Shown here piece after piece: positions 7,648 through 16,786 of a stretch of 64,000 nt of DNA (positions within the stretch are counted from its first letter, which is position 1; each line of letters starts with the position of its first letter). A program made the position numbers and the translations under genes. The notes below the pieces were generated by a model that was not told the origin of the DNA, ran no database searches, and saw nothing but the letters and a program-made list of their open reading frames with translations. Origin of the DNA: Bacteroides mediterraneensis (GTDB lineage Bacteria; Bacteroidota; Bacteroidia; Bacteroidales; Bacteroidaceae); the NCBI RefSeq assembly GCF_016900355.1, contig NZ_JACJKA010000014.1, forward strand, positions 31,645-95,644, in the 5' to 3' direction.

Positions 7648-10600
7648 TTACTTCTTGTTTCGCTTCGGCAGGGTAAACCATACGCTGAATCCTTTTCCTT
7701 CGTTCCATGCACAAGCATTGATACGGCAGCCTCTCCGTCCGCCATACTCGTCGTGGTCGCGGATAATCTGCTTGCATACCAGATATTCCGTACCCGAAAG
7801 ATGCGAACCATCGCCCGACGGACACATCCGTTTTTTGTCGGGATAGAACAAGGCATTAAGTACCTCCTGCGGATAACTACGACGTGTATCGATAAAGTCT
7901 ACCCGGACAAATCCATCTTCCTCCTTTGCTTCCAGCCGTAACGTTCCCGAAGCCTCGTACCGTACGGCCTCGTCAATCAGGTTTTCCAGCAAGAAAAGCA
8001 ACAACACCCGATCGCCCGTCACCCACAACGGAGGTATCTCGGCTTGCCATTCCAGGGTGAAGTTCCGCTTACGCATCGTTTTCTTCAGGTATTTGCCAGC
8101 CCCTTCGGCCAGTTCCTCCATACTCACCTCCGTACGACGGAAAGTCACTTCCTCCAGCTGCCGCGACGCACACGAACTGAGCAGGGTAAAAATATCCTTA
8201 TAGTATCCGACCAGTTCGGCCATATTCTCCAGCAGTTCCTTCCGCTGTGCCTCCGTGATGTCACCACTCAAGCGGTCGGCCACCTGCTTGATGCGACTCG
8301 GATAATAAATCGTTTCATGCTTGATCGTGGAAAGGCAGTTGTCGAGCACCATATTCTGCACGTGCAACTGGTTTTCCTCGAAGAGAGAGCGACGAGCCTC
8401 ATCCTGTGCCAGCTCAATGTCGTGAAACTTCCGGTTAACCCGCACCACCACATTATACAGCATTACCGCCAGGTAGTTGCACACCATCTCCACCAGCAAG
8501 CGGTCTTCTTCACGGCTATAGGCCCGAGCCAGCTTCAAGGCCAGCACCCCCACGCAATGCTTTTCGCCCCCGGTTTCCACCCACAACGGCAGGAAACTCC
8601 ATTTCGTGGCTCCCGTCCACTGCATCTGTCCCGAGTCATAACACCGCTGCAGCCGTTCATGCAATTCCTCTTCCCCGTCTTCTGCGGCAAAACAAACCGT
8701 TTTCAGGCGACAAGTTTCTTCGTCATACACCGCCAGCGCCATATTCTCCAGCAAGAGTATTTCGTTCAGTTCGTTAAACATACAGCGGACCATCTTCTCC
8801 AATGCTTCGTCGCCCAAGGCCTCTGTGCCTGATGCCGCCGAGAACAACGTCCGGTTCACCACAAACACCTGCTCCATATTATAACGATAGTGCAACCGAT
8901 GGCGCAGGTAAAGCGCATAATATGCAATCAAGCACCCGCACACCAGAAGCACAAACAGCGACAGGGCAATCCGCTTGTTGCTGGCCGAACGCTGCATCTG
9001 CAAGCAGTATTCCTCAAGCGAGTTGTCCTTGCTCAACCGCTTGTAAAGCGATGCATAAGCCGCATTGTTGTAACGGTACTTCCGGAAATCCTTCACGGCC
9101 AGTGCCGCCACCGCCGCCTCGTTGCGCACATCGAGCAAGATGAAATAATCTGTATCGAACGATTCAGCCAGCCAGGCAAGTTCGGCCCCATCGCCCTCTC
9201 CTTCCAGACGGAGCAACGGTCCGTTCTTCCCCGAATAGCGAAGGTAATGAGCATTCATATAATACAACACACTGTCGGCCAATACCAGTGCCGCAGCATG
9301 TTCGCCGTGTACATTGCACTCATACACCCAATTGGCATAGTCGTTGGCAATGGCCAGCAAGCTGTCGTAAGGCGCCACCTTCCCACTGTCGGGCACAGGT
9401 TGCACCGGCTGCTGCTTGGAAGAACAGGCCACTCCTACCAGCAGGCAGAAGCCCAGCCACAACAGACCCACCATCCGCCGTGCTCCCTTCGGCAAGCGGA
9501 ACGAGAAACGGCTGCCTTTTCCTAAGGTGCTCTGTATGTCGAACCGACAGACCGCAAACACACTGTTTGTCTTCCGGTATTTCTCAATAATCCCCTTGCA
9601 GTTCATCAGCCCGAACCCATGTCCTTTCTGACGCTGAAGCTCTGCCGCATCGGTCGCTGTCTCCATGCCGATGGCTCCGGAATCGTACACCTTCTCACCC
9701 AAGATACGCGACCGGTCCTTCTCCGACAATCCCGGTCCATTGTCTTCCACCGCAATCTCCACGTAGTCGGATGTTTCCTCGGCCGAGAGACTCACCCGTC
9801 CCCCTTCCTGCGTGTACTTGCGGGCATTCTCCACCAACGTGTTGATCATGAAGAGGGTCAAAGCCTTGTCGGCTTTCACGCAGGCCGTAGTATCCCCCAC
9901 CGTGAGCGTCTGTTTCTTCAACTCAAACGAACGACGTCCCTTGGCGATAATGGCAAACAGCTCCTCCAGGTCGAAATTTTCGATATGAAGGCTCAGCGTA
10001 CCCTGCCGCATCTTGATCCACAAGGCCAGTATGTCATTGTATTCATTGATTTTCGTCACCAGTTCATCAATGTACACCAGTTTTCCCTTCCGCAGCGTTT
10101 CATCGCCACCCGAGGGTAAAGACCGGAGCTTACGCACTTCGTTCACCATTCGGTCGATGTAGGGCACAATTCCCGTTACAATGGAAAGACAAGCCTTCTT
10201 CACCTCGTTCTGCCGTTTGTTTTCCATGAGGTGCAACTCATGAAGATACTGTTCCTTCTCCAATCGTTTCTGTTCCTCATCGAGTGACACCAGGTTCAAA
10301 CCGTGTTCCAGCGTCCAGGCCAGATAGGGCAACAACAACCGGATAAGTGCCTGTTCTTCTTTCCGTACCGGTGCATCCAGCCACATCCACAACTTCCCCA
10401 CTGTCACCGACTTACCCGGTGCCTGCAGTTCAAACACTTGCGGTGTACCCTCTCCCTGATGGCACGGAACCTCCTCCGCCTCTCCTTCCTCACAGAAAGT
10501 AATGCACACGTCGCACACCCCAAACAATGCCTTCAGTTCCGGTTTCATGACTTCGGCCACCGCTTCAGCTACTTCCTCCCGACGGGTCGCTGAGGCCGGA

Positions 10601-12069
10601 ACCGCCCCCGTAATCTGCTGGCAAAGTCCCAGCACCCGCTTCAATTCGGCGAGATACACGGTATTCTTTTCCCGCCATGACCGGTTCAGCCAGACAAACA
10701 ACACCACCAGTACCAAACAACCAGCTGCCACCAGCCACAAGAGCACGTTCAGCTGCCGGGTCTCTTTCTCCAGCGCCGTGTAACGACTCTCCAGTTCCTT
10801 GTCCTGTCGCGTGTAATCGAGGATATCCAAATACACGTTGCGGTTGTAGTCCGACTCCGCCTTACAGCCCATGGCCGAATACGTACGACTCAGCTGTTCC
10901 CGCAAGCGGGCAATCCATTCAGGCACGGTATTGATACCCTCGTCATTGATCCATTGCAGCTCAATGGAAGTTGTCCCTCCCGGCTGATACGCCTGCAGAC
11001 GGTCGAGTGTATCCGTACAATGATAATACTTTTCATGATGCAGATTCACATAATTCAAGGCCTTCTTCAGGTTGACCAGCGCCTTTTCCGGCTGCCCGGT
11101 ATAATTATAGAAAGTGGCCAGAGTGCGATACGTTCCCGAAATCTGATACCAGTCGCCATACCGTTTGAATAATCCTAATGCTTCCTTGGCAAACACCAGT
11201 GGCAGACTGTCCACCGGCAGACTCTCGGGATTGACCAATCGCAGCAATCCCGCCCGCTTTTCGCTCAGCAATTCCCGGTTGCTGCGGAACACCAGCAGTT
11301 CCGCCATGGCCTGCAAGGCATTGGCCTCAAAATAGATATACCCCCGAGCCTGTGCCACCTGCAGACACTGCACCAGATAACCGAACTCCCCAAGCGTCAC
11401 CTCCTCGCGGGTAGGCGCTTCGTACATGCCGCCCGAACCTCGCATATACACATAATACAACCACTGTGCCGTATCCCCTTTCAAGGCTTCTTCGGGCACC
11501 GCATTAATGGCCTGCATGGATTCCTTGTCCTGCTGCAAGTAATAGTAATAAATTCCTGAAACAATGTAGAACTCCGAGAGGGCATAGTTCAGCCGCCCCT
11601 CCAAACCGTTCTCTTCCAAGGAAGAACGGTCTTCATTGATGCGCCGCAGACGCTGCATCGCACTGTTATGATAATCATAGAACTCTTTGTTTCGCGACGT
11701 GCGCTGACAGATTTTCATCATCCCCACATCAGCCACCAGCCGTTCGATTTCGTTCTTGCTGGCCTCTGAGGCTTTCTGGAACAGGCGAGCCGCATGCTCA
11801 AAATCCATCCGCATAAACGCACAGAACCCCATGTTGTTCAGAGCCTCTGCCCGACCCGATGCATACCCATCGGACAACCTCAACGCTTCCGTAGCCGCCC
11901 GAGAAGACAAGGAAAGATCTTTATAGCGTACCTCATATGCTACACGGTTCAGCGAATCCACCCGGACACGGTCTTCCTGAGACAGCCGACGCTGGCACGA
12001 GGGCCACAGCATGACACACACCAGGCACATCAGCCCCCACATCCCTATCTTTCGAAAACCTTCCTTCAT
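7648..12069 (-). CDS. Giant tandem sensor histidine kinase (DUF5112/DUF5113-like)
   Basis: A 1473-residue protein built from two sensor-kinase halves. Half one: signal/TM at 8-25, a TPR-like periplasmic domain, TM at about 450-470, a GAF-like stretch, and an HATPase domain (N-box INTLVENARKY near 746, G1 EDNGPGL near 776, G2 GHGFGLMNCKG). Half two: a TM with a lipobox-like end (LLVGVACSS) near 866-885, a short periplasmic part, TM near 1035-1055, a GAF-like region, an H-box with IKHETIYYPSR near 1250, and a degenerate HATPase that keeps an N-box (LLENLIDEAVRY) but has no DxGxG. The C-terminal half therefore has the phospho-acceptor His and the N-terminal half has the better ATP site. A TACATTTG box at 12093-12100 precedes the start. 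The partner regulator follows. Confidence 0.8.
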   Translation of the reverse strand: MKEGFRKIGMWGLMCLVCVMLWPSCQRRLSQEDRVRVDSLNRVAYEVRYKDLSLSSRAATEALRLSDGYASGRAEALNNMGFCAFMRMDFEHAARLFQKASEASKNEIERLVADVGMMKICQRTSRNKEFYDYHNSAMQRLRRINEDRSSLEENGLEGRLNYALSEFYIVSGIYYYYLQQDKESMQAINAVPEEALKGDTAQWLYYVYMRGSGGMYEAPTREEVTLGEFGYLVQCLQVAQARGYIYFEANALQAMAELLVFRSNRELLSEKRAGLLRLVNPESLPVDSLPLVFAKEALGLFKRYGDWYQISGTYRTLATFYNYTGQPEKALVNLKKALNYVNLHHEKYYHCTDTLDRLQAYQPGGTTSIELQWINDEGINTVPEWIARLREQLSRTYSAMGCKAESDYNRNVYLDILDYTRQDKELESRYTALEKETRQLNVLLWLVAAGCLVLVVLFVWLNRSWREKNTVYLAELKRVLGLCQQITGAVPASATRREEVAEAVAEVMKPELKALFGVCDVCITFCEEGEAEEVPCHQGEGTPQVFELQAPGKSVTVGKLWMWLDAPVRKEEQALIRLLLPYLAWTLEHGLNLVSLDEEQKRLEKEQYLHELHLMENKRQNEVKKACLSIVTGIVPYIDRMVNEVRKLRSLPSGGDETLRKGKLVYIDELVTKINEYNDILALWIKMRQGTLSLHIENFDLEELFAIIAKGRRSFELKKQTLTVGDTTACVKADKALTLFMINTLVENARKYTQEGGRVSLSAEETSDYVEIAVEDNGPGLSEKDRSRILGEKVYDSGAIGMETATDAAELQRQKGHGFGLMNCKGIIEKYRKTNSVFAVCRFDIQSTLGKGSRFSFRLPKGARRMVGLLWLGFCLLVGVACSSKQQPVQPVPDSGKVAPYDSLLAIANDYANWVYECNVHGEHAAALVLADSVLYYMNAHYLRYSGKNGPLLRLEGEGDGAELAWLAESFDTDYFILLDVRNEAAVAALAVKDFRKYRYNNAAYASLYKRLSKDNSLEEYCLQMQRSASNKRIALSLFVLLVCGCLIAYYALYLRHRLHYRYNMEQVFVVNRTLFSAASGTEALGDEALEKMVRCMFNELNEILLLENMALAVYDEETCRLKTVCFAAEDGEEELHERLQRCYDSGQMQWTGATKWSFLPLWVETGGEKHCVGVLALKLARAYSREEDRLLVEMVCNYLAVMLYNVVVRVNRKFHDIELAQDEARRSLFEENQLHVQNMVLDNCLSTIKHETIYYPSRIKQVADRLSGDITEAQRKELLENMAELVGYYKDIFTLLSSCASRQLEEVTFRRTEVSMEELAEGAGKYLKKTMRKRNFTLEWQAEIPPLWVTGDRVLLLFLLENLIDEAVRYEASGTLRLEAKEEDGFVRVDFIDTRRSYPQEVLNALFYPDKKRMCPSGDGSHLSGTEYLVCKQIIRDHDEYGGRRGCRINACAWNEGKGFSVWFTLPKRNKK

Positions 12070-12136
12070 AAACGCACGCCTACAAGTTCAGACAAATGTA
12101 AGAAGTTCCCTTTTAAAAACCATCCCACCGGATGAT

Positions 12137-12195
12137 AAAAAAACAAAAGAGAGATTGCAGCGTCCGTACATTCTCCGGCATGCTGTAATCTCTCT
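12137..12195 (-). terminator. Terminator of the histone-like gene
   Basis: Fourteen-base arms at 12148-12161 and 12182-12195 pair with one wobble. On the minus strand the hairpin is followed by a U-rich run (forward A-rich 12137-12148). Confidence 0.8.
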
Positions 12196-12226
12196 CCCTC
12201 AGACATGAGTCCGTCTTGAAAACTAT

Positions 12227-12403
12227 TTATTTTTTTGACTCTTCCAGAGATACTTTTCTAAATTCTTTCAAAACTTTTTCCAACTCCAAGGATGCCTTGC
12301 GTGCACGAGTGCCTGCAGCTTTGTTACCTTTTTCAGCCTGCAATTCAGCATCTGCAACCAAAGCAGCATTTAATTCTTTGATTTTTGCAATTAATTCGTT
12401 CAT
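12227..12403 (-). CDS. Histone H1-like small basic protein
   Basis: A 58-residue lysine- and alanine-rich peptide beginning MNELIAKIKELNAALVADAE and containing EKGNKAAGTRARKASLELEK. This matches the short conserved proteins annotated as histone H1-like in Bacteroides, which are thought to bind DNA in the nucleoid. It is predicted helical with no signal peptide. The reading frame is too short for many gene finders. It is followed by a clear terminator. The only close alternative is that it is a generic basic coiled peptide, but the match to the Bacteroides family pattern is strong. Confidence 0.85.
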   Translation of the reverse strand: MNELIAKIKELNAALVADAELQAEKGNKAAGTRARKASLELEKVLKEFRKVSLEESKK

Positions 12404-12520
12404 AATTCTGACTATGATTTTTGATTAAACATATTCAAAGTAAATACAAATACCTCAATCTGATACTTTTACACACTCTTTTTTTGCAAATTTTAATAGA
12501 AAAGTCTATACTTTGTGCAT

Positions 12521-13804
12521 TCATACAAATTTTACTTCCATTTTTATGATAAATCGCGTTTCTGACGTCACTCTAAAGCGGTTGTCCACACGTTCTTCCA
12601 CCAGCCATACCACTCGATCTCCATCGCACACGACCCACTGATTCTCTTTATCAAAACGGGAGAACTTTTTATCGCGCAAATAGTTACGCACCGACTTGAA
12701 GCCCTTCATGCCGAAAGGAATAAACTTATCCCCCGACTGCCACTTGCGAAGCACCAGTTCACCTTCCACCACCTCCGCGTCCACATAAGCTACCTTATTA
12801 TCATGAGGCACCGTAAAAGGAGGCTCCACTTCCATCCGTTTCAGCAGCAGTTCCGGCAGGCATTCCGTTCCTTCCCCGGCCCGACGACGGATCAGGCGCC
12901 CCCGGTCAATCAGCAACGTCCAGTCACGACTATAAAACATCCGTCCTGACTCTCCCTGCAACGCCCGGAACACATCGTCCACCTGCGCCGCATTGAATCC
13001 CAGCGGATGCAACAGTTCGAACAACAGATTCTTTGCCCCTGGCTCCCGACACAAGGCCGGAATATCAATCGTCTCTCCGTCGGGTATCACCCGCTGCTTG
13101 GCCTCTTCCATGGCCTTGTGATACACCACCGCCACATCGGACAAACGGCGGGCCGTTTCGGCAATCGTCTCACTGACAGAGGGATTGAGGGTTTCCAACA
13201 ACGGAATCACGTGCAGCCGGAGTTTGTTGCGCATAAACTCATCCTGCAAGTTCGTACTGTCGGTCACATAGTCCTGTCCCAGGGAAGTCAGATAATCCAA
13301 TATCTCTGCCCGACTCACGCACAAGAGCGGACGCACCACCTCGCCGTTCACCGGACGGATGCCTTGCAAACCGTCGATACCCGTACCCCGCACCAAGTTG
13401 AGCAGAAATGTCTCCACGCTGTCATCGCGGTGATGGGCTACCGCCACTACCTTCGCTCCGCATGCCTGCAACCGTTCGGAAAACCAGCCATAACGCAGTT
13501 CCCGTGCCGCCATTTCGATGGAAATGCCTTTGGAAGCCGCATACGCCTGCGTGTCGAAATGCGTCACGTGCAAAGGCACCCCCAGCCTTTCGGCCAGATC
13601 GCGCACAAACCGCTCGTCGCGCACCGACTCCTCTCCGCGGAGGTGAAAATTACAATGAGCTGCCTCACACGCATATCCCAGTTGAAGCAGTACCCGCAGC
13701 AATGCCACCGAATCGGCTCCGCCGCTCAGTGCCACCAGCACTTTGTCGCCACGGCCAAACAAGTGCTTCTCTTCGATAAACTGACTGACTTTCCTTGCAA
13801 ACAT
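12521..13804 (-). CDS. tilS: tRNA(Ile)-lysidine synthetase TilS
   Basis: A 427-residue cytoplasmic enzyme that attaches lysine to C34 of tRNA-Ile(CAU), so that it reads AUA rather than AUG. The PP-loop ATP motif SGGADS is at about residues 29-34, and the N-terminal domain continues through HHRDDSVETFLLNLVRGTG, typical of TilS. The C-terminal domain includes KWQSGDKFIPFGMKGFKSV, the family's substrate-binding region. It is divergent from feoAB. A TATGTTTG motif on the minus strand at 13809-13816 is only five bases from the ATG, so either the message is nearly leaderless or that motif is fortuitous. Confidence 0.93.
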   Translation of the reverse strand: MFARKVSQFIEEKHLFGRGDKVLVALSGGADSVALLRVLLQLGYACEAAHCNFHLRGEESVRDERFVRDLAERLGVPLHVTHFDTQAYAASKGISIEMAARELRYGWFSERLQACGAKVVAVAHHRDDSVETFLLNLVRGTGIDGLQGIRPVNGEVVRPLLCVSRAEILDYLTSLGQDYVTDSTNLQDEFMRNKLRLHVIPLLETLNPSVSETIAETARRLSDVAVVYHKAMEEAKQRVIPDGETIDIPALCREPGAKNLLFELLHPLGFNAAQVDDVFRALQGESGRMFYSRDWTLLIDRGRLIRRRAGEGTECLPELLLKRMEVEPPFTVPHDNKVAYVDAEVVEGELVLRKWQSGDKFIPFGMKGFKSVRNYLRDKKFSRFDKENQWVVCDGDRVVWLVEERVDNRFRVTSETRFIIKMEVKFV

Positions 13805-13875
13805 ATTGCAAACATAGAGATAAAAAATGAGAAATATCCCTATAAAGATTACAATTTAAAAACGGTCTAAATAAC

Positions 13876-13906
13876 TTGCGAGAAAGAAAGCAATACCGTA
13901 TCTTTG
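13876..13906 (+). promoter_or_regulatory. Promoter of feoAB
   Basis: TTG at 13876-13878, a 20-base spacer and TATCTTTG at 13899-13906. The box covers an upstream in-frame ATG at 13904, which argues for the ATG at 13934 as the true start. I do not see a clear Fur-type operator. Confidence 0.75.
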
Positions 13907-13933
13907 CAAGGAAATAAAAACGATGCATACAAC

Positions 13934-16405
13934 ATGAAACTTTCAGAATTGAAAACCGGTGAGAAAGGCGTCATTATCAAGGTCCTCGGACACGGAGGAT
14001 TCCGACGCCGCATCATCGAAATGGGGTTCATCAAAGGAAAGACTGTAGAGGTGGTGCTCAACGCCCCGCTCAAAGACCCCATCAAATATAAAATCATGGG
14101 ATACGAAGTCTCCCTCCGCCGGCAGGAAGCCGACATGATTGAAATTGTCAGCGAAGAAGAAGCACGGCGCACCATGGAGACCGACACTTACCATGAGCCC
14201 ATCTCACAAGGCATCCCCGTCAGCGACGAAGTGATGCGCAACATCGCACAAGGAAAACGACGGACCATCAACGTGGCCCTGGTGGGCAACCCCAACTGCG
14301 GAAAGACCTCACTCTTCAACGTGGCTTCGGGCGGACACGAGCACGTGGGCAACTACAGCGGTGTGACCGTGGATGCGAAAGAAGGCTTCTTCGACTTCCA
14401 AGGCTATCACTTCCGTCTGGTGGACCTACCGGGTACGTATTCCCTCTCGGCCTACAGCCCGGAGGAACTCTACGTGCGCAAGCACATCATCGAGGAAACC
14501 CCGGATGTCATCATCAACGTGGTGGATGCGGGTAACCTGGAACGTAACCTCTACCTCACCACCCAGCTCATCGACATGAACGTGCGCATGGTCATCGCCC
14601 TCAACATGTACGATGCCTTGCAGCACAGCGGCAACAAGCTGAACTATCACAAACTGAGCGAACTGCTGGGTGTGCCCATCGTACCGACCATCAGCCGCAC
14701 GGGCGAAGGCATCGACAACCTGTTCCACGTCATCATCGGCCTGTATGAAGGTATCGACTTCATGGGACAGAAAGATGAAATCAAGAACGAAATCCTCCGT
14801 GAGTTCCGCGAATGGCACGACGCCTACGTACCCGACCATAAATACAAAGGCTCGGAAGACAATTTCACGGCCAAAGGCTTCATCCGACATATCCACATCA
14901 ACCACGGTCCGGAACTTGAACGGAGCATCGATGCGATAAAGAAGGAAATCAGCAAGAACGAAAATATCCGTCACAAATACTCCACCCGTTTCCTGGCCAT
15001 CAAGTTGCTGGAAAACGACAAGGACATCGAGACACGCGTCATCGCCCCGCTGCCCAACGGCAAGGAGATTCTGGCGGCCCGCGACAAGGAGGCGGAGCGT
15101 CTGCGCCAGCTGGGCAACGACGACACCGAACAATGCATCGCCGATGCCAAATATGCCTTCATCTCGGGTGCCCTGAAGGAAACCTTCACGCAAAACAACC
15201 ACGATACGGAGACCTTCACACGGGTGGTGGACAGCATCGTAACCAACCGATTCTGGGGATATCCCATCTTCTTCATCTTCCTGTATATCATGTTCGAGGG
15301 AACCTTCGTATTGGGAGAATATCCACAGCGACTCATTGAATGGATTGTGGAACTCATCGGTCAAGGGGCCGAGAAGTTCCTGAGCCCAGGCCCGCTGAAA
15401 GACATGATTATAGACGGTATCATCGGCGGTGTGGGAGGCGTCATCGTATTCCTGCCCAACATCCTGCTGCTCTACTTCTTTATCTCGTTCATGGAAGACT
15501 CCGGTTACATGGCTCGTGCTGCCTTTATCATGGATAAAATCATGCACAAGATGGGACTTCACGGCAAGTCGTTCATCCCGCTCATCATGGGCTTCGGTTG
15601 CAACGTACCGGCCATCCTGACTTCCCGCATCATTGAAAGCCGTAAGGCCCGCCTGGTGACCATGCTGATTAACCCGCTCATGTCGTGCAGCGCCCGTCTG
15701 CCCATCTACCTGGTGCTGATCGGGGCTTTCTTCCCAGGCAAGGCCAGTCTGATTCTGCTGTCCATCTATGCCATCGGTATTTTGCTGGCTGTACTCATGG
15801 CCCGCATCTTCACCAAATTCCTGGTGAAAGGTGACGACACGCCTTTCGTGATGGAACTTCCGCCCTACCGTATGCCGACGGCCAAGGTCGTGCTGCGCCA
15901 CACATGGGAGAAAGGAAAGCAATACCTCAAGAAGATGGGAGGTATCATCATGGTGGCTTCCATCATCATCTGGTTCCTGGGCTACTATCCGAACCACGAT
16001 GCCTATACCACCACGGCCGAACAGCAGGAAAACTCCTACATCGGTCAGCTGGGCAAGGCCATTGAGCCAGCCCTTGAGCCGTTAGGATTCGACTGGAAGA
16101 TGGGCATCGGTATCCTGTCAGGTGTCGGAGCGAAAGAACTGATTGTAAGTACGCTGAGCGTGCTCTACACCAACGACGGTGACCTCGACAAGGTGAACCT
16201 CTCCGAGCGTCTCCCCATCACGCCGCTCGTGGCCTACTGCTACATGTTGTTCGTGCTAATTTATTTCCCGTGTATCGCCACCCTGGCTGCCATCCGACAA
16301 GAGTCGCGCAGCTGGAAATGGCCCGTCTTTGCCGCGGTCTATACCACCGTATTGGCTTGGATTGTGGCGTTTGCGGTACACCAGATAGGAAGTTTGTTTA
16401 TTTAA
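13934..16405 (+). CDS. feoB: Fused ferrous iron transporter FeoA-FeoB
   Basis: An 823-residue fusion usual for Bacteroidetes. Residues 1-75 are the SH3-like FeoA domain (MKLSELKTGEKGVIIKVLGH); the FeoB G-protein domain follows, with G1 GNPNCGKT near 118, G3 DLPGTYSL and G4 NMYD. A helical linker leads to the transport domain from about 435, with two Gate regions containing the conserved cysteines in FGCNVPAIL and MSCSARLP. It imports Fe2+ across the inner membrane with GTP hydrolysis. It is followed after 20 bases by its small Cys-rich partner. Confidence 0.95.
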   Translation: MKLSELKTGEKGVIIKVLGHGGFRRRIIEMGFIKGKTVEVVLNAPLKDPIKYKIMGYEVSLRRQEADMIEIVSEEEARRTMETDTYHEPISQGIPVSDEVMRNIAQGKRRTINVALVGNPNCGKTSLFNVASGGHEHVGNYSGVTVDAKEGFFDFQGYHFRLVDLPGTYSLSAYSPEELYVRKHIIEETPDVIINVVDAGNLERNLYLTTQLIDMNVRMVIALNMYDALQHSGNKLNYHKLSELLGVPIVPTISRTGEGIDNLFHVIIGLYEGIDFMGQKDEIKNEILREFREWHDAYVPDHKYKGSEDNFTAKGFIRHIHINHGPELERSIDAIKKEISKNENIRHKYSTRFLAIKLLENDKDIETRVIAPLPNGKEILAARDKEAERLRQLGNDDTEQCIADAKYAFISGALKETFTQNNHDTETFTRVVDSIVTNRFWGYPIFFIFLYIMFEGTFVLGEYPQRLIEWIVELIGQGAEKFLSPGPLKDMIIDGIIGGVGGVIVFLPNILLLYFFISFMEDSGYMARAAFIMDKIMHKMGLHGKSFIPLIMGFGCNVPAILTSRIIESRKARLVTMLINPLMSCSARLPIYLVLIGAFFPGKASLILLSIYAIGILLAVLMARIFTKFLVKGDDTPFVMELPPYRMPTAKVVLRHTWEKGKQYLKKMGGIIMVASIIIWFLGYYPNHDAYTTTAEQQENSYIGQLGKAIEPALEPLGFDWKMGIGILSGVGAKELIVSTLSVLYTNDGDLDKVNLSERLPITPLVAYCYMLFVLIYFPCIATLAAIRQESRSWKWPVFAAVYTTVLAWIVAFAVHQIGSLFI

Positions 16406-16425
16406 AACCTTAAAAAAACTACATT

Positions 16426-16632
16426 ATGAGTATGCAAGACCTTTTCGTATATATCATCGTAGCCGGCTGCGTGCTTTGGAGTGGCAGACACTTCTTCCGT
16501 CAGGTTATCCGGCGGAAAGGACACGCCAGCGGATGCGGCTGCACCGGGTGCAGCGGATGTACCGGATGTGCCCTGCACAAGGATTTGGATAGTCTGAAAA
16601 AACGCACTTGCGTTTCAGATAAAACGCTTTGA
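16426..16632 (+). CDS. FeoB-associated Cys-rich membrane protein
   Basis: A 68-residue protein with one N-terminal TM (LFVYIIVAGCVLW), a basic stretch, and a cysteine cluster CGCTGCSGCTGC. Proteins of this kind are found next to feoB (FeoC-position/FeoB-associated family), and the cysteines suggest metal handling. The last ten or so residues (after SLKK) and the stop codon are encoded by the first unit and a half of the 22-bp repeat array that begins at 16600, so its C-terminus has probably been replaced or extended by the repeat. Confidence 0.85.
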   Translation: MSMQDLFVYIIVAGCVLWSGRHFFRQVIRRKGHASGCGCTGCSGCTGCALHKDLDSLKKRTCVSDKTL

Positions 16633-16725
16633 CGTTTGAATCAAAACGCCTTTACGTTTTAGGTAAAACGCACTTGCGTTTCAAACCAAACGCCCTTACG
16701 TTTTTCATCGAACGTAAGGGCGTTT
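16600..16725. repeat. 22-bp-period palindromic repeat array A (six units)
   Basis: Six 16-base units of the form AAACGC-N4-RCGTTT start at 16600, 16622, 16644, 16666, 16688 and 16710, that is, every 22 bases exactly, with six-base spacers of unrelated sequence. Unit 6 is inverted relative to unit 5 (core CCTT versus AAGG), so the last two can form a long hairpin followed by T residues, which is a plausible terminator for the feo genes. The array lies between the convergent ends of the feo operon and sbcC. A second array of the same design is at 37904-38029. Confidence 0.9.
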
Positions 16726-16786
16726 TTTATGTATTTTATTTACTGTTGATTTTCAGCAGGTTAAGAATTTCATTTCCCCGGTTCTG

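Noticed and set aside
13809..13816. Promoter box for tilS
   Set aside because: It is five bases from the ATG and lacks an upstream TTG element, so I do not list it as a supported promoter.
14426..15997. Long minus-strand reading frame opposite feoAB
   Set aside because: It is the shadow of a long GC-biased gene; it has no domain pattern, start signal or promoter.
16600..16725. CRISPR array
   Set aside because: The period is 22 bases with only six-base spacers, units are palindromic and vary in their centre, and no cas gene is near. The same applies to 37904-38029.
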